A stretch of DNA of 48,796 bases from Alphaproteobacteria bacterium (GCA_018819265.1 JAHJQI010000042.1:1-48796); one strand, 5' to 3'; shown: positions 39,161 through 47,863, counted from the stretch's first letter. The notes: generated by a model not told the origin, from the letters alone. Translations and numbers: made by a program.

Positions 39161-39610
39161 TTAGTTCTTGAACTGCTCGAAGTTCTTCGCCGAAGCCGTG
39201 TTCATCGTTTCGAACGTCTGACGGGCAACCTTCGTGGAGAGTTCGAAGAGTTCTTTCGTCTGCGCGCCGGCAACGGCGAGCTGCTGCTGGAAGAAGTTGG
39301 CCTGCAGGCGTGCGGCTTCCGGAACCGTCTTCGCACGTGCGATGGACTCGGCGGCATCGAACACGGCCTGGGCGTTGACCGCCGTATTATGGACGACCTT
39401 CTCGCCGAGAGCCTTGGCGCCGGCCTGGGCTGCCAGCATCACTTCTTCGGCAGCCTTGGCGTTGTCCTGGGCGACGGACTGCATCTTGGTGAAGGCTTCG
39501 CGCGACTTCGTGATCGAATCTTCGGCGAAAGCCTGGATGTTTTCAGGAATACGGGCATCCTTGGCGGCTGCAAACATATCCTGGGCCTGGCGGGTGAACT
39601 GCTCGTTCAT
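39161..39610 (-). CDS. Phasin (PHB granule-associated protein)
   Basis: Helical protein of 149 residues that coats polyhydroxybutyrate granules (Phasin_2-type). It is almost entirely amphipathic helix rich in Ala, Lys, Glu and Gln (AQDMFAAAKDARIPENIQAFAEDSITKSREAFTKM ... ARLQANFFQQQLAVAGAQTKELFEL). AAGGAGAT precedes the ATG, an excellent ribosome-binding site, as expected for an abundant protein. It is monocistronic, with its own terminator, and has a TGC-N3-GCA motif upstream that may bind PhaR. Confidence 0.92.
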   Translation of the reverse strand: MNEQFTRQAQDMFAAAKDARIPENIQAFAEDSITKSREAFTKMQSVAQDNAKAAEEVMLAAQAGAKALGEKVVHNTAVNAQAVFDAAESIARAKTVPEAARLQANFFQQQLAVAGAQTKELFELSTKVARQTFETMNTASAKNFEQFKN

Positions 39611-39919
39611 GACTGATCTCCTTTGGATGGGGCTGTTGTGTTGTATGCGCGAAGCGGACTCGATGGGGATGATTTGGCCCGAGGGCGTCGCCTATCTATT
39701 CAACGCGATTGCGACAACCTCAGTTGCGATATTGGCAATATAGTGCGGTCGATTGTGCAGTGCAACAAAAATCTTCAGTTCAGTTCATAAACGTTGGTAG
39801 GGGGAAGGATCAGAAGGCCTTGTATACCGGGGCTGACATGGGGCAATGCACCGCAACAAATACCTGCCCTGACCATCAGTGCGCCGCAGCAGATTCTGCT
39901 TTTGAAATCAGCCGGTTCG
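39611..39919. other. Promoter region of the phasin gene
   Basis: About 310 bases between the phasin start and the end of the helicase gene. It contains two small palindromes: ATATTGGCAATAT (39729-39741) and the TGC-N3-GCA motif (39756-39764). No gene is supported. Confidence 0.5.
39756..39764 (-). promoter_or_regulatory. PhaR-like TGC-N3-GCA site
   Basis: On the minus strand this reads TTGTTGCACTGCACAA over a slightly wider window. PhaR repressors of PHB-producing alphaproteobacteria bind TGC-rich palindromes before phasin genes. The site is about 146 bases before the start codon. Confidence 0.4.
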
Positions 39920-41230
39920 TCAGCAGATCGCGTGAAAACGGTCGCGATAACCAAGCGCCGATCGATCGAACAATATGTCCTGTGGCTTGAGCGGCCGGGC
40001 AAGTGCCAGTCCCTCCAGCGCGCGGCACCGCGACAAAGCGACATAGGCCTGTCCGTGGGCGAAGGTGCCTCGTCCGAGATCGATATAAGCCCGCTCGAGC
40101 GTCAATCCTTGCGATTTGTGGATGGTCAGGGCCCAGGCGAGCCGCAACGGGAATTGTGTGAACGTCCCCGCCACCGTCTCGACCACCTTCTCTTGAGCCT
40201 TATCGTAGGCATAGCGCCTCTGTTCCCAGGCCACCTGCTCTATTTCGTACTCCCGGCCCTCGATGTCGATCCACACACGGTCCTCGGTCAGCCGCGACAC
40301 CCGCGCGATGGACCCGTTGACCCAGCGCCTGTCGGGATCGTTGCGCAGCATGATCACCTTGGCCCCTGGCTTCAGGACGAGTCGCGAGTCGGTCGGGTGG
40401 GCGCCCTGGCTGAATTCGCCGGTCAGGCCGGCTTCGTAGGCGCGCGGCTCGCTCGGCAGGGCGTCGAGGTAGGCAATGTTGATACGCTGCGCCGCCGCGT
40501 TGGTCGGCGTCAGGATCACGTACGGGTCACCTTCGCTCAGCGTCCGGATGGGTGAGACGCGCTCGTTCAGCGCCTCGAGATCCTCTTCGTCGACATCGCC
40601 CTCCCGGATGCGGTTCAACACCCGGATCAGGTTTTCATCCGACTGCCGGAACACCTTGTTGAGTTCGAGGAGCGCCGTCCCCGCACCCTCGCTCAGCGAC
40701 GCAACGGAGAAAAAGAACGGCCCGCCGAAATTGAATTCCAGGTGCTCGGCAACTTCCGCCTCCTGCACCACCGGCGGCAACTGATGCAGATCCCCGAAAA
40801 GAATTAGACGGCAGCCGCCGAAAGCTTCGCGCGCCCGCCCCCGGTTGAGCCGCAGCGATTGATCGATCGCCCACATCAGGTCGGAGCGCACCATCGACAC
40901 TTCGTCGATGATGATCAGCTGCAGCTTGCGCATGACGCTGCCATTGCGGCTTCGCTTGATGTCTTCAGGTCGGATGAGGCGCGGCGGCAGGCCGAAGAAC
41001 GAGTGGATCGTCTGCCCGCCGATATTGACCGCCGCAAGCCCGGTGGGCGCCAGGACGACCATCTCGCTGGCTAGCATGTCGCGAATGGCGCGCAACAGCG
41101 TCGACTTGCCGGTGCCCGCGCGCCCCGTCACGAACAGATGGCCGTCGTCCTTCTCGATGAAATCAAGCGCCGCCTGATATTCGTCGGTCTGCGTCAGGCC
41201 TTCCGGCCAGCGGGTCACGATTTCGGTCAT
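39920..41230 (-). CDS. PIF1/RecD-type ATP-dependent DNA helicase
   Basis: Superfamily 1 helicase of 436 residues starting at the ATG at 41228-41230 (MTEIVTRWPEGLTQTDEYQAAL). Walker A is FVTGRAGTGKSTLL at about 33-46, motif Ia VLAPTGLAAVNIGGQTIHSFF, Walker B LIIIDEVSMV, motif III LILFGDLHQLPPV and the UvrD_C-like end LAWALTIHKSQGLTLERAYIDLG...AYVALSRCR. The family covers small stand-alone PIF1-like enzymes involved in replication or repair. The frame is open to 41365, but the extra part has no homology. Confidence 0.88.
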   Translation of the reverse strand: MTEIVTRWPEGLTQTDEYQAALDFIEKDDGHLFVTGRAGTGKSTLLRAIRDMLASEMVVLAPTGLAAVNIGGQTIHSFFGLPPRLIRPEDIKRSRNGSVMRKLQLIIIDEVSMVRSDLMWAIDQSLRLNRGRAREAFGGCRLILFGDLHQLPPVVQEAEVAEHLEFNFGGPFFFSVASLSEGAGTALLELNKVFRQSDENLIRVLNRIREGDVDEEDLEALNERVSPIRTLSEGDPYVILTPTNAAAQRINIAYLDALPSEPRAYEAGLTGEFSQGAHPTDSRLVLKPGAKVIMLRNDPDRRWVNGSIARVSRLTEDRVWIDIEGREYEIEQVAWEQRRYAYDKAQEKVVETVAGTFTQFPLRLAWALTIHKSQGLTLERAYIDLGRGTFAHGQAYVALSRCRALEGLALARPLKPQDILFDRSALGYRDRFHAIC

Positions 41231-41502
41231 CGGTATCCAGACATGACGGCGAACGAGCGCGCCGCCTGCTCGCGCAGCCCGCCGCTTGGAATGCCGATCG
41301 GTTGCGTTGCCGGTTGCCGTGTTGCCAATCGTTGTGAACTTGGTGTTGCCGGCTTCGTGTTGCACGTCTCACCCGCTTAGGCGCGTTTGCAGGAGCTGTC
41401 AAAACCGCCTGTGCGTCTTTCCCCTGGATAACAAGCCCATTCTCCCCACCGAATGACCCCGCCCCGGAAGTTGACGGCACGCTTCGCTGCGAGCAATGCG
41501 GG

Positions 41503-42582
41503 CTAACGCAGCTGCAATGCGATGCGCCGCTCAGCGACGACCACTGCCGCCCCGCCCTCAGCTGGCTGGCGAAGCACCGAGACACTGCCTTTGTAAATGC
41601 CCTCTGGCCAACGTTTGGCCACCAGCTTCTTGCCTGCATAGATCATTTGCACGGCCTTGTTGCGATCGAGCGGCTTCGTCGTATTGGCGGCGCGAAACCC
41701 TTGCGGCCCGTCAACCGCAACGCTGATCCGGTCGCCGGCCTTGAGGTTGATCATCCGCGCGTAGAACAGCAGCGCCGGGCTGTCCGCCCGAACCACCGCC
41801 GGCTGATGGTCCCGCTCCATTTCGTCATTGTCAGGAGGGGTTCCTGCAAAGCCGGCATCGAAGATGACGTACCGGCCATAACCAAGCCGCTCGCGCAAGT
41901 CGCTTCGCCATAACCCTTCAGAAGTCTGCGCCTTCGCATCGCAGGCAGTTCCCGCCGCCGCCACGCGCCCGAGAAACGGATCGACAACCACGTCGTCGTG
42001 CCGCACCGTCAGATGCACATGCGCGAAATCGGCGGTTCCCGAATATCCGACCGTTCCCAACCGGTCGCCGGCCTTCACCATCTGCCCCGGCCTGACGGCG
42101 ATGCTGCCGTGTTTCAGGTGACAGTACTGCGTCGTCCAGCCGCCGCCGTGATCGATGATGAGACCGTTGCCGCATTGATTTTCGCCGACGATCGATTTCA
42201 GCTCTACCTTGGAAGCGTAATCGCGCAACAGCCGGTCAGGCATCGAATCGCGACCGCGCAGCACCTTTCCGTCGGCTGCCGCCAGCACAAAGACGCCCTC
42301 GGTCGCCGCCGCCGACAGAACCCGGAAGTCGGTCCCTTTGTGGCCGTTGTAGGTCGCCCCGCCGCAGATATAGTCCTGCGCGCCGGGTCCTGGGTCGACA
42401 TCGACGTAATTCTGGACGAAGCAGGTCTCGCCGAGCCTGCAATCGATGGGCAAAGACAGCTGCGGCGGCTCCGCACCGCGCGCCGCCACCGCCGCCAGCA
42501 CGCAGGCCAGCAGGATTCCGACAGTACGGTGCGCGCGCAACGAGAGAATGTCTCGCCGCGCGCGCTCAATGCGAGTTGTCAT
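41503..42582 (-). CDS. Secreted M23-family metallopeptidase
   Basis: Protein of 359 residues with a signal segment at about 16-36 (AHRTVGILLACVLAAVAARGA) and a LytM/M23 domain. Zinc ligands are seen in HKGTDF (HxxxD) and AHVHLTV (HxH), with IIDHGGGWTTQYCHLKHGSIAVRPGQMVKAGDRLGTVGYSGTADFAHVH in between. M23 enzymes cut peptidoglycan cross-links or activate amidases. A C-terminal 110-residue beta-rich region of unknown role follows. The start ATG is preceded by GAGAGG. It lies 26 bases after the DsrE-like gene on the same strand. Confidence 0.88.
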   Translation of the reverse strand: MTTRIERARRDILSLRAHRTVGILLACVLAAVAARGAEPPQLSLPIDCRLGETCFVQNYVDVDPGPGAQDYICGGATYNGHKGTDFRVLSAAATEGVFVLAAADGKVLRGRDSMPDRLLRDYASKVELKSIVGENQCGNGLIIDHGGGWTTQYCHLKHGSIAVRPGQMVKAGDRLGTVGYSGTADFAHVHLTVRHDDVVVDPFLGRVAAAGTACDAKAQTSEGLWRSDLRERLGYGRYVIFDAGFAGTPPDNDEMERDHQPAVVRADSPALLFYARMINLKAGDRISVAVDGPQGFRAANTTKPLDRNKAVQMIYAGKKLVAKRWPEGIYKGSVSVLRQPAEGGAAVVVAERRIALQLR

Positions 42583-42608
42583 ATGCCTCTCGTGCCTCTC
42601 GCGAAGCC

Positions 42609-43070
42609 TCAGGGCTTGACGTAGGTATAGCCCATCTGCTGAAGGCGGCTCAACTCGGCGACCCCCGAAGGCACGATATCCTCGTCGTAGACCTCGAACA
42701 GATCTTTGTCCTTGTCGATCTTGCGGCCTGTGAGCGTATTCGCGCACACTTCGAACTTGACGTTCTGGGTTTTGAGGTTGGTTACGTTGCCCTGCAGGGT
42801 CAGGTCGGACTTGGCCTGCTTCAGGAGATCGACGCCATTGCCGTGCATGACGACTTTCACTTCAATATTGTCCTTGCCGACCGCATCGATGTGGTTCTGG
42901 ATGTTGCGCAGCGATCCAGCATAGTACTTGCCGCCATCGCCGCCCGGCAGGTTGATGTGATAGACCACCTTCTGCTTGCCGTAGCGAGCGTCGTCTGCCG
43001 CCTGCACGCCAGCGGCAGCAACGATGGTCATCAGCACACTGATCGCCAATGTCGTGATTGTCTTCAACAT
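42609..43070 (-). CDS. Periplasmic DsrE/F-like protein
   Basis: Exported protein of 153 residues: signal peptide about 1-24 (TTLAISVLMTIVAAAGVQA), then a DsrE-like alpha/beta domain (KVVYHINLPGGDGGKYYAGSLRNIQNHIDAVGKDNIEVKVVMHGNGVDLL) with one conserved Cys (KFEVCANTL). Cytoplasmic DsrE proteins carry sulfur; the periplasmic relatives are uncharacterised. GAGGAA precedes the ATG at 43068-43070. It is probably in one operon with the M23 peptidase and diverges from leuB. Confidence 0.82.
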   Translation of the reverse strand: MLKTITTLAISVLMTIVAAAGVQAADDARYGKQKVVYHINLPGGDGGKYYAGSLRNIQNHIDAVGKDNIEVKVVMHGNGVDLLKQAKSDLTLQGNVTNLKTQNVKFEVCANTLTGRKIDKDKDLFEVYDEDIVPSGVAELSRLQQMGYTYVKP

Positions 43071-43330
43071 TTCCTCTACTCCCAAAGTTTCTGATTTCTG
43101 GGTGCCGCCGGATCGACAAACGATGCCGAAAGCTGCGACATATTGACATGTTTGAATACGTGTATCCAATCAACTTGCTCGTGATCGCCGGCCGCCGCCC
43201 GTCGTCGCTGGAAATGGCCTGTCGAACTTGCGGCTCGGAATTTCGCAGGTTAGAGCATGCCACCACCAGCGCCGCGCCATCTGGCAGTCAGCGCTAACCT
43301 CCATTCATTCCGACTTTCAGAGACCCAAAG

Positions 43331-44446
43331 ATGACAACACACAAGCTGCTCCTGCTGCCTGGCGACGGCATCGGCGTCGAAATCATGCGCGAAGTCGAGC
43401 GGATCATCGCGATTCTGAACGGCAAGGGCGGCGCCAATTCCTTCGAAACCGAGAGCGATCTCGTCGGCGGCGCGGCGATCGATGCGCATGGCGTTGCCAT
43501 TTCCGAAGGCGCCATGGAAAAGGCAGGCATTGCCGATGCCATCATCTTCGGCGCGGTCGGCGGTCCCAAGTGGGACGACGTCCCCTACGAGATCCGCCCT
43601 GAAGCCGGCCTGCTTCGCCTGCGCAAGGACTACGATCTTTTCGCCAACCTGCGCCCTGCGATCTGCTATCCCGCCCTCGCCGACGCTTCCTCGCTGAAGA
43701 AGGAACTGGTCGAAGGCCTCGACATTCTCATTCTTCGCGAACTGACAAGCGGCACCTATTTCGGTGAACCCAAGGAAATCGTAACCCTGGAAAATGGCGA
43801 GAAGCGCGGCGTCGACACGACCGTCTACACGACCTCCGAGATCGAGCGCATCGTCAAAGTCGGCTGCGATCTCGCCCGCAAGCGTTCCGGCAAGATGCAC
43901 ATGGCTGCCAAGTGGAACGTCATGAAAACCGGCGTCCTCTGGCGCGACGTCACGGTTGCGACCCACAAGGCCTACGCCCCCGATGTCGAACTCGAGCTGA
44001 TCCTCGCCGACAACTGCGCCATGCAGCTCATCCGCAACCCCAAGCAGTTCGACGTCGTCATCACCGACAACCTCTTCGGCGACGTACTCTCCGATGAAGC
44101 AGCCATGATGACCGGCTCGCTCGGCATGCTGCCGTCCGCCTCCCTCGGCCCACCCGATCCCAAGACCGGCCGGCCGAAGGCCCTTTACGAGCCAGTCCAC
44201 GGCTCGGCCCCCGATATCACCGGCAAGGGCCTCGCCAATCCGATCGCCATGATCGCCAGCTTCGCCATGGCGCTACGCTATTCCTTCGACATGACGAAGG
44301 AAGCCGACATCATCGAACAAGCCATCGCCACCGTCCTCGGCAACGGGCTGCGCACGGCCGACATCATGCAGAACGGCCTCGAGAAGGTCGGCACCGAAGA
44401 CATGGGCAAGGCCATCGCCGCCGAAATCGAGCAGGCACTGGGCTGA
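43331..44446 (+). CDS. leuB: 3-isopropylmalate dehydrogenase
   Basis: NAD-dependent oxidative decarboxylation step of leucine synthesis, 371 residues. [13 protein letters not shown], the substrate-binding [16 protein letters not shown], the catalytic-region [48 protein letters not shown], and [20 protein letters not shown] are all typical. ATG 43331 begins [15 protein letters not shown]. The gene of unknown function that follows and asd near the window end lie close to leuB in many rhizobia. Confidence 0.97.
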   Translation: MTTHKLLLLPGDGIGVEIMREVERIIAILNGKGGANSFETESDLVGGAAIDAHGVAISEGAMEKAGIADAIIFGAVGGPKWDDVPYEIRPEAGLLRLRKDYDLFANLRPAICYPALADASSLKKELVEGLDILILRELTSGTYFGEPKEIVTLENGEKRGVDTTVYTTSEIERIVKVGCDLARKRSGKMHMAAKWNVMKTGVLWRDVTVATHKAYAPDVELELILADNCAMQLIRNPKQFDVVITDNLFGDVLSDEAAMMTGSLGMLPSASLGPPDPKTGRPKALYEPVHGSAPDITGKGLANPIAMIASFAMALRYSFDMTKEADIIEQAIATVLGNGLRTADIMQNGLEKVGTEDMGKAIAAEIEQALG

Positions 44447-44521
44447 GCGTGGCCGACGACGCTGTATCGAAGGGCAGGCCGGTCGCGGTCTGCCCCTAAA
44501 CGACAGGGCAGGGGAGCGAAA

Positions 44522-45313
44522 ATGGCAAGCAATCTTGAGACGATAGGGTTGGCGGTCGATGACCGCGAGGCCTTCGAGTCGCTCGTCGCCGGTCTTGCCG
44601 ACGGCGCGCGAGAAGGCCTCAAGACGCCCGTCGGCGATTATGCGATCTGGCGTTCCCGCTCGGGCGCCGAAGTCTGGCTTCACGTCAGCCCTCCGAGCGA
44701 CGACGACGCCGGGACCACCCGCGAGATCAAGGGCCTGACGCCTTTTTTCGACGGCACCAGCGATGTCGCTCTCAACGTCACGGCCCGCATCACCCGCCCC
44801 GACGACAACGCCTTCGAAGGCGCTTACCAGGCTTGGGTCGGCGCCGATGCCGCCAACCCTCAATCGGAAGGCGATTATCCCCTCGTTTTCGATGCTGTCG
44901 ATTACGCCGCCTTCTCGACGCAGAGTTTTCCGGCCTCCTGCCGTGCCCGTATCTGCGGCTTCTGCCGCGACCTGAAGGCCTACCCCGACGAGTCGTCCTT
45001 CAGCGCCGCCCAGACCACCGGCCCAAGCTTCGCGGCACAATCGTTCTTCCCCGTCGGTCTCTTCGCCGAGGTTGAAGCCAAGAACGCCGGCAATCCGGCC
45101 GCGCCGTCTTCGAACGCGCTGATCAACGGCATCGTCAAGGGCCACCGCGAACTCATCAACGAGTTCACCGGCCAGGCATTTCACTGGCTCGAGGTCGAAA
45201 GCTTGTCGGCCTCCTACGATATCGTCGCTTCCCCCGGTGTCATTTCCGGAAACATCACGGAAGGCGGCATCGTCCAGGCGTCCTGCTGGTTGTTCGGCCG
45301 CATCCTCAAGTAG
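44522..45313 (+). CDS. Conserved protein of unknown function with a Cys cluster
   Basis: Cytoplasmic protein of 263 residues, with no signal peptide or membrane segment, starting at ATG 44522 after GGGGAG. It is acidic and rich in Asp/Ala. One Cys-rich spot, SCRARICGFCRDL (C-x4-C-x2-C, about residue 140-150), could bind a metal. The C-terminus ITEGGIVQASCWLFGRIL looks conserved. I do not recognise a family. It follows leuB after 75 bases on the same strand. Confidence 0.8.
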   Translation: MASNLETIGLAVDDREAFESLVAGLADGAREGLKTPVGDYAIWRSRSGAEVWLHVSPPSDDDAGTTREIKGLTPFFDGTSDVALNVTARITRPDDNAFEGAYQAWVGADAANPQSEGDYPLVFDAVDYAAFSTQSFPASCRARICGFCRDLKAYPDESSFSAAQTTGPSFAAQSFFPVGLFAEVEAKNAGNPAAPSSNALINGIVKGHRELINEFTGQAFHWLEVESLSASYDIVASPGVISGNITEGGIVQASCWLFGRILK

Positions 45314-45422
45314 CCGTCCGGAAGGGTTGACGGGGTTGTGCCGCCGCACATTGCAGCAACCGCATCCCGCACGATGTGCCGTTCGCGTGGCACCGCCGCG
45401 CCCGCGTCCAGACCGGGTCCGC

Positions 45423-46040
45423 TTAATTGACCTTCAGGCCCCGCGCTGCGCATCCGACCAGGAACTCGATCTGTTTGCGGGTTTCGTCCGGCTCGAACTC
45501 CCCGAGCTTGCGGTCCAATGCCAGCGAAACGATGCCGTGGACGGATGCAAACAGCGCCCGGGCGGCGCTGCGTCTTTCCACGGCATCGGCAATGTCGTCG
45601 ACCAGGCAATCCTCGACGAGGGCAAACAGTCTGTTCTGGTCGTCGCGGTATTCGGGCGGCGCCTTGGCGCCTTCAGGCAAGTGGTGCTCGAAGATGGCGC
45701 GCCACAGCTGGCGATTGCTGCCGGCAAACTCGAAGTAGGCCTGCGCCAGGGCCAGCAGGCGTTCGTGCGTCGGGGCGTCCTTTGAAGCGTCGTGAGCCGC
45801 CTTCAAGGCGCTTCCCAGTTCGCCGAGCGTCACCGTATTGAGCGCGATGATGAGCGCGTCGAGATCATGGAACACGTTGTAGATCGAGCCGACGGCGCAA
45901 CCGGCCTCGGTCGCGATGCGGCGGGCCTGGACACTGGCAAGCCCCTCGTCGACGACGAGCCTGCGGCCGATCCCCATGACCGTGTCGCGCAGCTTGTCGC
46001 GGAACGCCGGGTCGTTTCTTGGCCTCGAGGGTTTCTTCAA
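45423..46040 (-). CDS. TetR-family transcriptional regulator
   Basis: Regulator of 205 residues. The N-terminal helix-turn-helix reads RLVVDEGLASVQARRIATEAGCAVGSIYNVFHDLDALIIALN (about 27-68). The C-terminal ligand domain (about 75-200) includes the WRAIFEHHLPEG and ALFASVHGIVSLALDRKLGEF stretches of the TetR_C_33/WHG type. The start is TTG at 46038-46040; an in-frame stop lies 15 bases upstream and no ATG is available before the domain. A palindromic site 78 bases upstream suggests autoregulation. The target genes are unknown. Confidence 0.9.
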   Translation of the reverse strand: MKKPSRPRNDPAFRDKLRDTVMGIGRRLVVDEGLASVQARRIATEAGCAVGSIYNVFHDLDALIIALNTVTLGELGSALKAAHDASKDAPTHERLLALAQAYFEFAGSNRQLWRAIFEHHLPEGAKAPPEYRDDQNRLFALVEDCLVDDIADAVERRSAARALFASVHGIVSLALDRKLGEFEPDETRKQIEFLVGCAARGLKVN

Positions 46041-46493
46041 TCGACTGTTCTCTTATTTGCGCCGTTCCGGGCCCTGCTTTCAGTTTGGCGACAATCAGTA
46101 AAGCAACAACGCAGAATTGTGAACTCAGTTCACATCCTTTCGCAACTGCAATTTTCGCTCATGGTGATCGCAAACACTTATCTACCAGCCTTGAATTTCG
46201 CTCACAAACGAATCGTGAACGCTGGGACCAGACCTGTGGCAACCGAGGGCTTCGCAGCGCGACGGCAGCAGCATCGCCGCTGGCGACGTGCGGTGGAGGG
46301 AGTTTTGTAGTCTATCAGTTTGAGATCTGACCCTTATGACTCTTGTTGGCCAGCCGAAAGGAAAAAGGCACCCATCGCACGTAATCCGCAACGGCGTAAG
46401 AGTAATGTAGATGACGGCGCGGCAGGAAGGCGCGTGCTGAGACGCTGAAGGCAGAGCAGTGGTCGGAGATTGCAAAAATGGCGAAACGGCGGG
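46041..46493. other. Intergenic region between TetR and the AT-richer module
   Basis: About 450 bases with no intact gene. It holds the TetR operator-like palindrome (46118-46134) and, near its right end, a possible gene remnant at 46415-46510. The open frames crossing it have no recognisable product. Confidence 0.5.
46118..46134. promoter_or_regulatory. Palindromic operator, likely for the adjacent TetR regulator
   Basis: TGTGAACTCAGTTCACA: eight-base arms around one central base, perfectly symmetric. It lies 78 bases upstream of the TetR start. TGAACT-type arms are common in TetR-family operators. Confidence 0.55.
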
Positions 46494-46510
46494 CTAAGAA
46501 TTGGCACTGA
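46415..46510 (+). pseudogene. Possible remnant of a small KGGKARA..RSEIA-motif protein
   Basis: An in-frame stretch of 31 codons ends in RAETLKAEQWSEIAKMAKRR-like sequence. This resembles the GGKARAEKLTPEERSEIARKAA motif of small mobile-element and prophage proteins. There is no start codon and an in-frame stop lies directly upstream, so if real it is a decayed tail. Confidence 0.25.
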
Positions 46511-46925
46511 TGTCATGTATTCTCATTTTTCCGCAAAAGAAATCCTTTTCCCCATTAACTCGTAGAATAAGTTTGATTGTGCCGCTTTCGTTAAATTGAA
46601 ATGGACTGACGTTTATCTTGCTAATTATGCCAACATAGTCGTCCTCTGCAATTGCTGCTTCATCCCACGCTTTATTGAGCGCATCATCTTCGACAGATAC
46701 ATGAACCACTTCAGCCCCATTTGGTGCAAGTATGAGTATCTCTAAACTGTCGGGTCGAGTCTTGGAAAAAAAATGTGCGCGGACATAGATTCCTAACTTG
46801 GGAAATAACCCAGGTAGCGACTCGCTCCTAATGTTGTCAGGCAGAACGCCAACAAGCGTCACCAAGCCACTCTTTTCCTCGCGGATATCCTCGCAGAAAA
46901 GCCCAACCGCATGAACATCCATCAT
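46494..46925 (-). CDS. DUF6941-like protein, third gene of the AT-richer module
   Basis: Protein of 143 residues starting at the ATG at 46923-46925, which overlaps the stop of the preceding regulator gene as ATGA, so the two are coupled. It has no signal peptide. The sequence alternates strands: VHAVGLFCEDIREEKSGLVTLVGVLPDNI, LPGLFPKLGIYVRAHFF, LEILILAPNGAEVVHVSVEDD, GTIKLILRVNGEKDFFCGKMRI. The CEDIREE..LTLVGV opening recalls the DUF6941 family, whose function is unknown; this assignment is from memory. The base composition is clearly more AT-rich than the flanking metabolic genes. Confidence 0.72.
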   Translation of the reverse strand: MMDVHAVGLFCEDIREEKSGLVTLVGVLPDNIRSESLPGLFPKLGIYVRAHFFSKTRPDSLEILILAPNGAEVVHVSVEDDALNKAWDEAAIAEDDYVGIISKINVSPFQFNESGTIKLILRVNGEKDFFCGKMRIHDISANS

Positions 46926-47305
46926 GAAGCATTAGTCTCGATCTTGGGATTCTTGTGGTCGACCGCCGAATTCGATGAGGCGGTGGTAACTATGACCTTT
47001 GGCTGACTGGGCGTGAAGTAATTTTGTTTAGGAAGTTTGACCGGGTCAGCAAGTTCAAACTTCGGAACGCGTCCGAGCGCGTGCGCGATTTCGGCGACTC
47101 GTCCTAACGAGATATCGCTGTAGCCATTGATTTCTCGACTAATAACTGATCTATGTATGCCGATCTCACGCGCAACATCGGACTGACTAATTCCGCCCTT
47201 CTTTTTTTCTTCTGCGAGTGCTTTTTGGATGGCTCTTCGAACTTTGTTAACAAAGCGCGCAGCGGCCCTCCTAGAAGGGGTAGGAGAAATTTGAAACGAC
47301 GGCAT
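46922..47305 (-). CDS. Xre-type helix-turn-helix regulator, antitoxin-like
   Basis: Protein of 127 residues from the ATG at 47303-47305, which AGGAG precedes by nine bases; longer starts exist at 47326 and 47437. A basic N-terminal helix (RRAAARFVNKVRRAIQKALAEEKKKG) precedes a helix-turn-helix, ISQSDVAREIGIHRSVISREINGYSDISLGRVAEIAHALG (about 37-77), followed by a low-complexity tail. It overlaps the upstream gene by 35 bases and the downstream gene by ATGA. HTH proteins in this second position are often antitoxins (HigA type) or autoregulators. Confidence 0.8.
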   Translation of the reverse strand: MPSFQISPTPSRRAAARFVNKVRRAIQKALAEEKKKGGISQSDVAREIGIHRSVISREINGYSDISLGRVAEIAHALGRVPKFELADPVKLPKQNYFTPSQPKVIVTTASSNSAVDHKNPKIETNAS

Positions 47306-47780
47306 CTGGTTGGTCTCCTGGGACATATTTGGGTTCATCCAAGTCAAGTCCATCCCTGAATCTTTCCACCTCGCCTGCATAGCCTGTATATAAATTGTAA
47401 TCTTTAACCCGCTGCGTCGTATCTCCGGCAACGCCAATAAAATGGTCTCGCTTGGGAAACCATCCGAATATCCGTACGTCTGCTGTTTTTATTTCCCAAA
47501 TGCCAACAGCGATGTGTCGTATCGGTCGAAAAGCTCGCTCATAGTAAAGCGGTTCATCGCTTGCAAAGACCTCCATGAAGGCGTCCAGTTGCTCAATTGG
47601 AGCTTGTTCAATATTCCAACAAGAGCCGAGAGTTGGAAGCGTGACTGTGATCCATGTTACGAGTCGCTCCCCAGCATAGAGGAGCCGAAATTCCTGTTCT
47701 CCAGGAGCGAGTTGTGGGTCAAGCTTCTTCAGCGCTCCGCGCTCTAATAATTGTACCAGTGTTGCCATTGAAGTCAACAT
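47271..47780 (-). CDS. Unknown protein, possibly RelE/HigB-like toxin, first gene of the AT-richer module
   Basis: Protein of 169 residues from ATG 47778-47780 (or 165 from ATG 47766-47768). The sequence is a mixed alpha/beta soluble domain: QEFRLLYAGERLVTWITVTLP, FRPIRHIAVGIWEIKTADVRIFGWFPKRDHFIGVAGDTTQRVKDYNLY. The RIFGWFPKRDHFIGVAGD part vaguely recalls HigB/RelE toxins, but 169 residues is long for them and the match is by eye only. Its end overlaps the start of the HTH gene by 35 bases. Codon and base use are AT-richer than the neighbours. Confidence 0.6.
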   Translation of the reverse strand: MLTSMATLVQLLERGALKKLDPQLAPGEQEFRLLYAGERLVTWITVTLPTLGSCWNIEQAPIEQLDAFMEVFASDEPLYYERAFRPIRHIAVGIWEIKTADVRIFGWFPKRDHFIGVAGDTTQRVKDYNLYTGYAGEVERFRDGLDLDEPKYVPGDQPDAVVSNFSYPF

Positions 47781-47863
47781 GCCTTATGGAGGTCGGCTAC
47801 CGATTGGTCATAAAATTTCTTTAATTCGAACGATCCAGCATCGAGTCGCGGCGGCCCTCTGCC

